Source of the DNA: Brevibacillus parabrevis
Lineage (GTDB): Bacteria > Bacillota > Bacilli > Brevibacillales > Brevibacillaceae
NCBI RefSeq assembly: GCF_003710905.1
Contig: NZ_RHHV01000005.1
Span: 620,001-684,000, forward strand
DNA: 64,000 bases
Direction of reading: 5' to 3'
Position numbers and translations under genes: made by a program. Positions 40,890 to 48,602 of this stretch are shown here, piece by piece. The notes beneath the pieces were generated by a model. The model was not told where the DNA came from. It searched no databases and saw only the letters and a list, made by a program, of their open reading frames with translations. Numbering within the stretch: position 1 is the stretch's first letter; every line of letters starts with the position of its first letter.

Positions 40890-41159
40890 GGGCGCATTTT
40901 ACAAGCAGGAGCACTGGCCTGCTGAGCACGAAACACGGTTTATTCCGCCCACTCTCCGTGGTGCGAACCGGCGTGGCTTTGAAGAGTTGCCTGTTGTGCG
41001 GGAATGGCGCGGGCCGCTGTTCAACTCTGTGCTTGCGACTTCCCATAAATATGGCGGGAGCGGCCAACATGCTGGTTGCCAAGAGAGCGGGCAGTGGATT
41101 CAAACATCTGAAAAATCCGGCACGAAGCCGGGTAGCCTAGCAGTATCTATTACTGTTTT
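40890..41159. other. Unassigned stretch, possible gene remnant
   Basis: 270 bp between the gerE copy and the FAD oxidoreductase. A plus-strand frame stays open (with ELPVVREWRGPLFNSVLATS) but lacks a start with a ribosome binding site, and I do not recognise it. It could be the 3' part of a lost gene. Confidence 0.3.
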
Positions 41160-42680
41160 TCAATGATGGGAGTCGGCAGAGAACAGACTTGGTACCTTTT
41201 GATCAAATGCTAAAGTAAAGGAAGGAATCAACTCATTGATCCTCTCTTGCAGATGTGTTGCATCGTGCTCTCCCAGTTCCGCTAAAAGTTGCGTTTCTTC
41301 GCGAGATTCATCTCCGGTTAGCAACGTAGTTAGCGTGCGTTGGTTAATGATTTCCTGAGGGGAAAGGACTAATGCGTTCATCATTACATATTGCTGGAAC
41401 ATGGAAAGGTCATGATTCTCCATGGCCTGCTTCACGGCTGTTTTGAGGTATAGATCAAAGTATTTCTGAGCAAATGCCACCCCTTTTAAGGGGATAGCGC
41501 CTACATGCTCCACCCCGTTCCAGCGCAAATCGGCAATCGCACTCAACCACCAGGCAGGTTCAATGGCTTGTTGCATCCGTTGCAGCACCTTGCGTTCGAA
41601 GTCAGGTTGAAGCAGATCGCCTTTCTGTAAACTGATGTCCAACATTTCGGCTTCAATCGCAGCTACCGTCATGCCTTGCCCATAAATAGGGTCAAAGTTG
41701 CAAAATGCATCTCCCAACACCAGCAGTCCCGAGGGCCAATTTTCCATTTGCTCATAATGCTGCCGCGTCGATTCTTCTGCCCGAAAACCACGTGGAGCGC
41801 CGATTGGCTCCAACTCTTTGATTAACTCCTTTAACATGGGAGTAGACAAGGAGTACAGCTCTTTTTCATATTCTTCCGGGGCTGTTGGGGGATATTGTTT
41901 CCCTCCCGCACGAAACAACAATGCCTGCGCTATGTTATCCTCAATATACAGCAGCCCCACCGCACCCTTGTTGTTAGCAGGATCTCCTTCTGAACTAGCC
42001 GACAATTTTTCTGTAAGATGGGCAGGGACTCGGTAATGTCGGGTACTGTACCCAAAACGGACTTTTAAGCGCTCAGGCTCTGGAACAGCATATCCCAGCG
42101 CTTCCAGCCATTTATTGAGCTTCGATTGACGGCCGCATGTATCCACTACCAGATGAGCGGCAACGGTTCGCTCCTTGTTCCGTTCCTTTCGTGCGTGAAG
42201 GCGAACACCGACAACTTGCCTGTGATCTTCCGAAGCAAGCAGTCCTGTCACTACTTGTTTCGTTACAAAGCGTATATTGGGAATCTTTTGCACACGCTGG
42301 CGGATCGCCCATTCCAACAAGGCCCGACTGCTAGATGCATTTTTTTGGCTGCTAACCAATTCAAGTTTTCCATATGCAGTAAATCGAGTCATTTTGCTAT
42401 TTTGCACGTTACATGCACCGAGATTCAGTAAATCATCGATATATCCTGGGAACAAGCGGTTCATAATCAAGTCCCCACGCGGCAGCACACGATGAGGATG
42501 AAAATCTTGTGGGGTACCAGGACGAGTAGATGGCTTTTCTGGCAGCTCATCTTTTTCTACAACCATGACTTCCGCAAAATGACCGGAAAGAACGCGGGCG
42601 GCTAGCAAGCCTGCAATACCGGCTCCAATTACAAGTGCTTTTTCTTGCTTTCTTTTGTCAGCTTGCAGTTGTTTGTTCAT
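41160..42680 (-). CDS. FAD-dependent oxidoreductase/monooxygenase-like protein
   Basis: 506-residue flavoprotein with an N-terminal Rossmann FAD site (ALVIGAGIAGLLAARVLSG), VVDTCGRQSKLNKWLEALGY, and the second FAD motif LLVLGDAFCNFDPIYGQGMT near residue 330. These fit the geranylgeranyl-reductase/halogenase/PHBH branch of FAD enzymes. The GDAFCNFDP version and the HPHRVLPRG segment resemble uncharacterised FAD-binding monooxygenases. AAGGAGG precedes ATG 42680. Its base composition is more AT-rich than the backbone genes and it lies in a decayed accessory region, so horizontal acquisition is likely. The substrate is unknown. Confidence 0.75.
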   Translation of the reverse strand: MNKQLQADKRKQEKALVIGAGIAGLLAARVLSGHFAEVMVVEKDELPEKPSTRPGTPQDFHPHRVLPRGDLIMNRLFPGYIDDLLNLGACNVQNSKMTRFTAYGKLELVSSQKNASSSRALLEWAIRQRVQKIPNIRFVTKQVVTGLLASEDHRQVVGVRLHARKERNKERTVAAHLVVDTCGRQSKLNKWLEALGYAVPEPERLKVRFGYSTRHYRVPAHLTEKLSASSEGDPANNKGAVGLLYIEDNIAQALLFRAGGKQYPPTAPEEYEKELYSLSTPMLKELIKELEPIGAPRGFRAEESTRQHYEQMENWPSGLLVLGDAFCNFDPIYGQGMTVAAIEAEMLDISLQKGDLLQPDFERKVLQRMQQAIEPAWWLSAIADLRWNGVEHVGAIPLKGVAFAQKYFDLYLKTAVKQAMENHDLSMFQQYVMMNALVLSPQEIINQRTLTTLLTGDESREETQLLAELGEHDATHLQERINELIPSFTLAFDQKVPSLFSADSHH

Positions 42681-42879
42681 AGCTTGTTTCCTCCTTAAAA
42701 TTGATTCGCAGTTCGCCGCGATTCATTAGTTGGAGTTGCAGTGTTTTCAGCAAATGTATCCGAAGCCATACCAGACGTGTTAGTTTGATGCTTCTAATAA
42801 ATACTTTATGGACAAAAAACGTTCTATGAACAGCATCTGTTTATATTGCCTGATCCGAACAGAAGAAATATGAAAATCG

Positions 42880-43041
42880 GTTGAGCAAAAGAAAGAGAGA
42901 GTATTTGAGGCGGAAGAGTTGGAAAAAGTATTTCAACAACTGGGCAAAATGACTTTTCCTTTTCCTATAACGAACTTGCTCTGGCAGCGGGATGATGAAA
43001 AAGTGATATGGAAAGAAGATGCTCAGAGGGCAGCGAAGTGA
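42880..43041 (+). pseudogene. Start-less ORF remnant
   Basis: A 53-codon frame with coding-like composition (ending WQRDDEKVIWKEDAQRAAK then TGA) is preceded by an in-frame stop and has no start codon. It looks like the C-terminal end of a gene whose front part is gone. I do not recognise the family. Confidence 0.35.
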
Positions 43042-43044
43042 GCC

Positions 43045-43090
43045 AAAAAGAAACAAGCTGATGTCGAATGCACGTCCGACGCCAGCTTGT
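43045..43090 (-). terminator. Terminator of the tandem-repeat protein gene
   Basis: Stem ACAAGCTG (43053-43060) / CAGCTTGT (43083-43090) with inner GTCG/CGAC. On the minus strand it is followed by TTTCTTTTT. Confidence 0.65.
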
Positions 43091-43148
43091 CCATTGGCTG
43101 CATGTCATGTGTCTATTGCCCATGCATGCGGCTGTTCCGTGTTCTGTT

Positions 43149-43877
43149 TTAGCTAACACGCTTGATCAGATTGTTTGATCCTTGCGAGCGAACAATGATC
43201 CATCCGCTTGGGAGAGGCGAACCTAGCAGTACCCATTGCTCATAGCCAATCGGAGCGCTCGCAATATTTTTAATGTAGCGCGTATTTCCGTTAGTTCTTG
43301 TGATGACCCATCCGGCTGGAATAGGCGAGCTAAGCAGTACCCAGCGTTCGGTGCCAAAAGGAGCATTATTGACGTTCTCGATGTAATTCGTATTTCCGTT
43401 GTTTCTGGTGACGATCCATCCGGTTGGAATAGGCGAGCTAATCAACACCCAGTGTTGAGCGCCATAAGCCGCGTTATTGACATTTTGGATGTATTTGGTA
43501 TTTTCCTGGTATCTCGTCACGATCCATCCAGTCGGGATCGGGGAGCCTCCCAATACCCATAGTTGGGCATTAGCGGGTGCATTGTTCAGGTCTCTGATCA
43601 GATTCATGTTTCCTTGATTTCTGACGATGACCCAACCGCTTGGAATGGGCGAGCTAATGGTCACCCAATGCTCTTCGCCGTATGCTTTGTTTGCGATTGC
43701 TTTAGCGGGCACTTTGGAAGGAGACTGCTTCGTTTTCCCGTCTTCTTTGCTGAAAGCGGATGCGTAAGCGGTCGTTTTTGCCTGGGGAGATGGCGTTGCT
43801 CCATGGGCTTGCGCAGCGAGAGCCGGTACGGCGACAACGGAGCTTAATGTCAGGAGGAGCAAAGATTTCTTAAACAT
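43149..43877 (-). CDS. Secreted protein with five tandem W-V/I-x-x-SSPIP-x-GW repeats
   Basis: 242-residue protein with a Sec signal peptide (MFKKSLLLLTLSSVVAVPALA, cleaved after AQA). A low-complexity linker (about residues 28-60) is followed by five repeats of 35-36 residues up to the C-terminus. Each unit has W-V-x-x-x-SPIP-S/T/A-GW-I/V-V/I-x-R, then an Asn-rich turn and a Y/L-I-x-x-V segment. The pattern suggests a beta-propeller-like or beta-solenoid wall or carbohydrate-binding module. I do not know the function. ATG 43877 has AAAGG 8 nt upstream; in-frame starts at 43883 and 43886 are too close to it. Confidence 0.75.
   Translation of the reverse strand: MFKKSLLLLTLSSVVAVPALAAQAHGATPSPQAKTTAYASAFSKEDGKTKQSPSKVPAKAIANKAYGEEHWVTISSPIPSGWVIVRNQGNMNLIRDLNNAPANAQLWVLGGSPIPTGWIVTRYQENTKYIQNVNNAAYGAQHWVLISSPIPTGWIVTRNNGNTNYIENVNNAPFGTERWVLLSSPIPAGWVITRTNGNTRYIKNIASAPIGYEQWVLLGSPLPSGWIIVRSQGSNNLIKRVS
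43170..43700 (-). repeat. Five tandem repeats of about 108 bp inside the secreted-protein gene
   Basis: GATCCATCC-G-TTGG-type blocks followed by GGCGAGCTAA recur about every 108 bp, encoding the SPIPxGW units. The last (C-terminal) and first units diverge most; the central ones are most alike, as expected from unequal crossing-over. Confidence 0.75.
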
Positions 43878-44137
43878 GAACATCACCTTTCTTGATCATA
43901 GTAAATGGCGTTTCGACAATATCATCAAGTGGAAGTTAACGGTTGTGGTGTTAATTCCAACATTTACCATTTTAAAGCACGTTCTTTGCCTTTACCTTAG
44001 GAGATACTGTCGAATCATGGAATTGATTTACAATATTTTGAACGAGTGTAAAAATAAATAGCGCTCAAAACATGATAGAAACAAGTTTGCTGGTAAAAAA
44101 ACGCTAACCTCGAAAGCAGTCGGTGGTCGCCACCAAA
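43878..44137. other. AT-rich upstream region of the repeat-protein gene
   Basis: 260 bp, AT-rich, holding presumably the promoter of the repeat-protein gene. No clear -35/-10 pair, ORF or RNA gene is seen. Confidence 0.35.
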
Positions 44138-44169
44138 TATAAAAAAAGATCCCCGGAGAAATCCGAAGA
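44138..44169 (-). terminator. Terminator of the decayed Ig-like gene
   Basis: Minus strand: ATCTTCGG-ATTTCT-CCGGGGAT followed by TTTTTTT, placed 20 nt after the stop of the 44188-44570 remnant. Confidence 0.65.
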
Positions 44170-44187
44170 TTGTTGATGGATTCGCTA

Positions 44188-44570
44188 TTAAGGTGTAGTG
44201 CGCGTAATGACATTGCCATGCCGATCCTTTGCCGCTCCATTTACAAAATTTACGTATTTCCCTGGACCTGGGTTGTTGCTTAATTTAGTGTTCATAATCA
44301 GGAGCGGATGGTCAGGAGCTGTCGTATCCCCATGCCAATGAGGTAACAAAAGCGGAAGGATTCCACACTGTGCCCTTCATGCCAAAGAAAGCTATGACTT
44401 TTTTCGGGTCTGTTTCAGCGATGGTGTCATCGTCGAGCGCTTTGTTGAAGTGGATGATGTATCGCGGGAGGGTACTATTCTCCGCGATCGTGCCAATCGC
44501 TGGGCTGGTATCGCTATTCTGGCCTTGTTCCCTCCGGTTATTTTGGAGGGATTTCGTTCGAGCCTACGCC
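44188..44570 (-). pseudogene. 3' remnant of a secreted Ig-like/surface protein gene
   Basis: Two minus-strand frames join into one protein if a frameshift near 44310-44320 is repaired. The first contains PRYIIHFNKALDDDTIAETD, PKKVIAFFGMKGTVWNPSAF and VTSLAWGYDSS, then TGA. The second contains APDHPLLIMNTKLSNNPGPG and KYVNFVNGAAKDRHGNVITR to a TAA at 44188. The style (INFNKxL..TI, xVNGAAKDxxGN) is that of bacterial Ig-like domains in S-layer or surface proteins. No 5' end or start is present. Confidence 0.55.
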
Positions 44571-44599
44571 GTGCGGGCGACTTTCAACGCACACGGCGT
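44566..44599. repeat. Inverted repeat
   Basis: ACGCCGTG (44566-44573) and CACGGCGT (44592-44599), 18 bp apart, at the upstream boundary of the Ig-like remnant. The remaining sequence to 44777 shows no ORF or element that I can support. Confidence 0.4.
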
Positions 44600-44777
44600 T
44601 CCATCAACGGATAAGAGATCGTTTTACAACGGGCGAATTTAGCATAACGAAGCGAACATTCAGTGTCGTCTAGCGAAAGTTAGCAAACTTGGACAGACTG
44701 GGCTGGCCAGGGCAGCGGAGACAGAACGAGCCTTTAGAAAAAGGCACTCATCTCCTTGCATCGAGAGAGAAGAAACC

Positions 44778-45197
44778 TCATTTCTTTTCCTGATCTTCCC
44801 CAGGATTTTCATGCAACCCGACAATCTCAATCACTTCCGCTACAGCTACTTTTCGCGCACCCTCCATGAAATACCCGACAATCCCTGGCTTGATGCGATG
44901 GATATGGACGGTTTGGCGCATCTGCGGGAACAAAATCCACATGCGGGCCGTTCCTTCTGCCGGGACTGGAGCAGTCAGATCGCGGATGACATCCCCGTCC
45001 GGCGTCTCAAACTCAGGGTGGATAGCGAACAGCTCGATTTTTTCATTGTCGCCGGCATAAGAAAAATCGCTTCGATAGCCTTGAACAGGCGGCAGCTTTC
45101 TCCCGCCCTCTGCTTCCGAATAAAAGCGATACTTGACCCGGAAGTCAGCAGGATGCCTCCGCCAATCCTCGTAAGGCGTCCACACAGTCGCCGTCAT
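44778..45197 (-). CDS. Stand-alone EF-Tu domain-III-like protein
   Basis: 139-residue soluble protein. FYSEAEGGRKLPPVQGYRSD followed by FSYAGD, and GYFMEGARKVAVAEVIEI near the end, parallel the third beta-barrel domain of EF-Tu (EEGGR-T-PF-YRPQFYF ... REGGRTVGAG-V). There is no G domain. Start ATG 45197 has GAGGGGAAG upstream. It follows the PLDc_N-type gene by 14 nt, so the two are likely co-transcribed. The function is unknown; such single-barrel proteins are not translation factors as such. Confidence 0.65.
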   Translation of the reverse strand: MTATVWTPYEDWRRHPADFRVKYRFYSEAEGGRKLPPVQGYRSDFSYAGDNEKIELFAIHPEFETPDGDVIRDLTAPVPAEGTARMWILFPQMRQTVHIHRIKPGIVGYFMEGARKVAVAEVIEIVGLHENPGEDQEKK

Positions 45198-45211
45198 GAG
45201 CAGCTTCCCCT

Positions 45212-45400
45212 CTATGGTTCGTCTTTGCGGATAATCAGGTACACAATCAGCCCGATAATCGGGAAAAATAACAACGCTACCAGGACGATAATGGAAAATT
45301 CCTTGCTGTTGCCTCTGCGCCGCGAATCGCGATAGCCCCAAATACTGATCACGATGTTCAGCACGTTCAGGAGCACGATTACCAACAGGGGCAGAAGCAT
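45212..45400 (-). CDS. Small two-helix membrane protein (PLDc_N-like)
   Basis: 62-residue protein with two hydrophobic helices (LLPLLVIVLLNVLNIVISIW and FSIIVLVALLFFPIIGLIVYLII) around a basic loop GYRDSRRRGNSK, the pattern of the phospholipase D-nuclease N-terminal (PLDc_N) family, for example B. subtilis YxlE. An upstream in-frame ATG at 45451 would add 17 residues, but it overlaps a TATAAT box and lacks a ribosome binding site, so ATG 45400 (with GGTGA upstream) is preferred. YxlE-like proteins act as anti-sigma partners in B. subtilis; no sigma factor is near here. Confidence 0.6.
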   Translation of the reverse strand: MLLPLLVIVLLNVLNIVISIWGYRDSRRRGNSKEFSIIVLVALLFFPIIGLIVYLIIRKDEP

Positions 45401-45447
45401 GAAAAAAGAAGAGTCACCGATGCTAACCAATGCAATCACCTGCTTTT

Positions 45448-45477
45448 TCATTATAGCGCTTTTATGAGTATACCAAA
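45448..45477 (-). promoter_or_regulatory. Promoter of the PLDc_N/EF-Tu-like pair
   Basis: Minus strand: -10 TATAAT overlapping 45450-45455, preceded at 16-17 bp by TTTTGG/TTTGGT. It coincides with the upstream ATG, which argues for the shorter PLDc_N-like product. Confidence 0.4.
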
Positions 45478-45516
45478 AATTGGGATATTGCTCGATGTTC
45501 GTGCATGCAGCCCGCA

Positions 45517-45672
45517 CTACAGGCAATTGCTCTCTCTGTACCGTTTTTGATACTCGCTTTTCTTGTCTTCGATCAACGGGAACCTGCGAGAGGCCAGCTT
45601 GGATAAAAAGCAGCAGATATAAAACGGACCCAGGCAACTCTTCATTTCCCGAGGCAGCAGGTTATCTCTCAT
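45517..45672 (-). CDS. Possible small protein (51 aa)
   Basis: Short frame starting MRDNLLPREMKSCLGPFYIC, basic and charged at the C-terminus (EDKKSEYQKRYRES). Codon use resembles neighbouring genes and GGGGG stands 10 nt upstream of ATG 45672. A weak minus-strand promoter (TTGTAA, 17 bp, TATGGC) lies further up. No family recognised; it may be spurious or a remnant. Confidence 0.3.
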   Translation of the reverse strand: MRDNLLPREMKSCLGPFYICCFLSKLASRRFPLIEDKKSEYQKRYRESNCL

Positions 45673-45810
45673 GAACGGTACCCCCATTTTCGCGTAAAGT
45701 GAAGTGGAGCCAAGCCATATCAGTATCAGCTTCATTTTACAAAAAGAAAGAGCCAGATGGCAAAGAAAGGAAGGTGTCCAGAAAAAGTGCAAAAAACTGA
45801 AAAATCCAAA

Positions 45811-45853
45811 TTGACACAAGCTGGAAGGGTCTGCTATGATCACTTTATAAAGT
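45811..45853 (+). promoter_or_regulatory. Promoter and operator of the ROK regulator gene
   Basis: TTGACA (45811-45816), 18-bp spacer, TATGAT (45835-45840). The perfect palindrome ACTTTATAAAGT (45842-45853) follows at once, covering the transcription start. Repression by the ROK protein encoded just downstream is likely. Confidence 0.65.
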
Positions 45854-45883
45854 CATTGGAAAAACAAAGGATGAGCTTATAAA

Positions 45884-47089
45884 ATGCGCAGGACCGGAGA
45901 CCTCAAACTGATTCAAGAACTAAATCGCTTTATTATACTCGATACAATCCGCCAGCATGGGCCCATCTCGCGCAGTGACATTGCCAAAAAGCAAGGCATC
46001 AGCCCGACTACGGTCACGTCGGCAGTCAACGAGCTGATTCGTGACGGCGTGGTAGCGGAGGATGGAACAGGAGAATCAAAAGGCGGCAGAAAGCCGATCA
46101 TGGTGCGCTTTTGCCCCGATGGAAAATTTTTGATTGGCGTCTCCATCACGAACACGGCGATCACCATCGCGGAAATGAATCTGGAGGCGGCGACCAAGCG
46201 CAAGCAAGTATATCCGGTCGGTCCTGGTCTTGTCAGCGATCGGATGGTGCAGTATGTACTGGACTCGATTGCAGACTTTTTGACACAGGCAGCGGACACA
46301 GAGCGTTGCTTGGGCATCTCCATTATCGCTCCGGGGATTGTCGACGCAGCGAGCGGGGTGATTCGCTTCAATTCCAAGCTGCGATTGACGGATGTTCCGT
46401 TGAAGGAGCTGGCTGAGCAGCGTTTCGGCATGAGTACGTGGCTCGACAACGACGCCAACGCGATTGCCCTGGCAGAGAAAAATTTCGGGGTAGGGATCGA
46501 AGCCGACAACCTGCTGTTCGTAACAGTGGGCGAAGGGGTAGGTTCAGGTCTTGTTGTAAACGGTTCCATTTTCCGGGGAAGCCGCGGGGGAGCTGGCGAG
46601 TTCGGGCACACGACCGTAGACCGCAGCGGCATGCGCTGTGATTGCGGCAACGTCGGCTGTCTGGAAAACTACGTCGCCTGGCCGGCGATCTACACAGGAT
46701 TGCTATCTGCGATTGCCCGCGGCAAAGAGACGCTGGTCTTGGAGCTGGCGGGTGGAGACATGACGCAAATCACGTTTGAAGTGTTCCGCCGTGCCTTGCA
46801 GCAAAAGGATCAGGTGTGCGAGGACATCGTAGAAGAAATCGCTGCGTATTTGTCCATCGGCATCGTCAACCTGGTCAATCTGTTCAACCCGAGCCTGATC
46901 ATTTTGGGCGGGGAAATGATGCGCGACAATCAAGTGTTGTTTGAGCGCATCGAAAAGCAGGTGCGCGAACAGGCAATGGGCATTATGGTAGACGGGCTGG
47001 AATTCCGTCCGACAATGCTGGGAGCGGACTTTGAAGTCAAGGCAGCCGCTGCCGTACTGCTACAGGACGTCTTTCATTTCAGCCTGTAG
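45884..47089 (+). CDS. ROK-family transcriptional repressor (XylR/NagC-like)
   Basis: 401-residue regulator: an N-terminal winged helix (IRQHGPISRSDIAKKQGISP, TTVTSAVNELIRDGVV) fused to a ROK sugar-binding domain. The ROK part has VTVGEGVGSGLVVNG and the zinc motif MRCDCGNVGCLENYV. ROK repressors release DNA on binding a sugar or sugar phosphate. The gene stands immediately before an ABC importer and sugar enzymes in the same direction and most likely controls them. AAAGGATGAG precedes ATG 45884. Confidence 0.87.
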   Translation: MRRTGDLKLIQELNRFIILDTIRQHGPISRSDIAKKQGISPTTVTSAVNELIRDGVVAEDGTGESKGGRKPIMVRFCPDGKFLIGVSITNTAITIAEMNLEAATKRKQVYPVGPGLVSDRMVQYVLDSIADFLTQAADTERCLGISIIAPGIVDAASGVIRFNSKLRLTDVPLKELAEQRFGMSTWLDNDANAIALAEKNFGVGIEADNLLFVTVGEGVGSGLVVNGSIFRGSRGGAGEFGHTTVDRSGMRCDCGNVGCLENYVAWPAIYTGLLSAIARGKETLVLELAGGDMTQITFEVFRRALQQKDQVCEDIVEEIAAYLSIGIVNLVNLFNPSLIILGGEMMRDNQVLFERIEKQVREQAMGIMVDGLEFRPTMLGADFEVKAAAAVLLQDVFHFSL

Positions 47090-47102
47090 TTCCTTTTTGA
47101 AT

Positions 47103-47134
47103 ACTTTGTTTTAGCATTGGAAAAAGAAAGATTG
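47103..47134. promoter_or_regulatory. Second copy of the ROK regulator upstream motif
   Basis: ACTTTGTTTTAG-CATTGGAAAAA-AAAG-AT resembles 45842-45873 (ACTTTATAAAGTCATTGGAAAAA-AAAGGAT). It lies about 100 bp before the binding-protein gene, so it is a plausible shared operator for the transport operon. Confidence 0.45.
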
Positions 47135-47237
47135 CATCGTACGGTGAAAGGGGGGAGCCGTGGAGGTCAAGACGCAGTCGTTTCAACTGAGTTGGGGGTA
47201 AAAAAAGAGGAGAACGTATGTCGAGGAGGGACTTCAG

Positions 47238-48521
47238 ATGAAGAAGTTGGTTTCGTTGGCAATGGCCGCATTGTTGGTAGCGGTAGCAGGATGTTCCGGT
47301 GGCGGGCAAAGTGCCACACCGTCAGATGGACAAAAATCAGGCGCCGCAACCGGAGAAAAGGTAACGCTTACTTACGCCCTCTGGGATAAAAACCAGATGC
47401 CGGCCATGGAGGAAATTGCAAAGAAATTCCATGAAGCGAACCCGAATGTTGACATCAAGATCGAGCTGACACCGAACAAACAGTATTGGACGAAGATGGA
47501 AGCGGCTGCGACTGGCGGAACTTTGCCGGACGTTTTCTGGATCAACGGCCCGCGGATCATCAAGTATGCGGCAAACGATGTGCTGCTGCCGCTCGATGAA
47601 CAGATCAAGGCAGACGGCGTCGACCTTGGAAATTATCCAAAAGCGCTGGTTGATCTCTACACATACGACGGAAAAACGTTTGCATTGCCAAAAGATTTTG
47701 ACACTATCGGGCTCTGGTACAACAAGAAGCTGTTTGATGACGCCAAAGTGCCATATCCGGACGAAACATGGGATTGGAACAAGCTGAAGGAAGCAGCGAA
47801 AAAGCTGACGGACGAGAAAAAAGGCATCTGGGGAATCGCGGCAGCGCCATACGGACAAGACAATTACTACAACACGATTTTCCAAGCTGGCGGCTCCGTC
47901 ATTTCCGAAGACAGAAAGTCGTCGGGCTTTGACAAACCGGAAACGATCGAAGGCTTGAAGCTGTGGGTAGACATGATCAATGACAAAGTGTCGCCGTCTG
48001 CGGCGCAAATGTCGGAGACTGAATCGACGCAACTTTTCGAATCCGGGAAAGTGGCGATGGTTTACTCCGGGTCTTGGATGGCAAGCGCATTCAATGGCAA
48101 CGAGTACACCAAAGACAAAGTGGACGTGGCCTACCTTCCTAAAGGCAAGGAAAACACGAGCGTTATCCACGGTTTGGGCAATGTGATCGCGGCGAACACG
48201 AAGCACCCGAAAGAAGCGTGGGAGTTCGTCAAGTACCTGGGCTCCAAGGAAGCGGCGGAGATCCAGGCAAGCAAGGGAGCGGCAATCCCGGCGTTCAACG
48301 GTACACAAGATACTTGGGTGAAATCGATGCCTAACTTTAATCTGAAAATTTTTATTGATCAGGCAGCTAACGCAAAAGCGTATCCGATCTCCAAGGACAC
48401 CGCGAAATGGGCGAAGCTGGAGACCGATTACATGACCAAAGCATGGGCAGGTCAAATGAGCGTAGAAGATGCAGCGAAAGAACTTGCGCAAAAAATGAAC
48501 GAGTTGCTGGCGCAAGAGTAG
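47238..48521 (+). CDS. Sugar ABC transporter substrate-binding lipoprotein
   Basis: 427-residue family-1 solute-binding protein. The lipobox VAGC puts the acylated Cys at residue 19. The mature part has features of MalE/UgpB-type binders: TYALWDKNQMPAMEEIAKKF, FHEANPNVDIKIELTP, FALPKDFDTIGLWYNKKLFD and FESGKVAMVYSGSWM. It captures a sugar or oligosaccharide outside the membrane and delivers it to the two permeases downstream. GGAGGG precedes ATG 47238. The actual ligand is unknown. Confidence 0.9.
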   Translation: MKKLVSLAMAALLVAVAGCSGGGQSATPSDGQKSGAATGEKVTLTYALWDKNQMPAMEEIAKKFHEANPNVDIKIELTPNKQYWTKMEAAATGGTLPDVFWINGPRIIKYAANDVLLPLDEQIKADGVDLGNYPKALVDLYTYDGKTFALPKDFDTIGLWYNKKLFDDAKVPYPDETWDWNKLKEAAKKLTDEKKGIWGIAAAPYGQDNYYNTIFQAGGSVISEDRKSSGFDKPETIEGLKLWVDMINDKVSPSAAQMSETESTQLFESGKVAMVYSGSWMASAFNGNEYTKDKVDVAYLPKGKENTSVIHGLGNVIAANTKHPKEAWEFVKYLGSKEAAEIQASKGAAIPAFNGTQDTWVKSMPNFNLKIFIDQAANAKAYPISKDTAKWAKLETDYMTKAWAGQMSVEDAAKELAQKMNELLAQE

Positions 48522-48602
48522 GGGTTTCTTTTTACGGATGGCTTCGTGTCGAGGACGGAGCCATCCCCTGTTACGAGCTTATTGTCAGGGGGGAATATTG
48601 CG

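Noticed and set aside
40880-41140. 86-codon frame after the gerE copy
   Set aside because: It begins within the decayed gerE copy, lacks a ribosome binding site and shows no known protein.
43170-43700. Regularly spaced repeats that could suggest a CRISPR array
   Set aside because: The 108-bp period stays in frame and encodes protein repeats; there are no short identical repeats with unique spacers and no cas genes.
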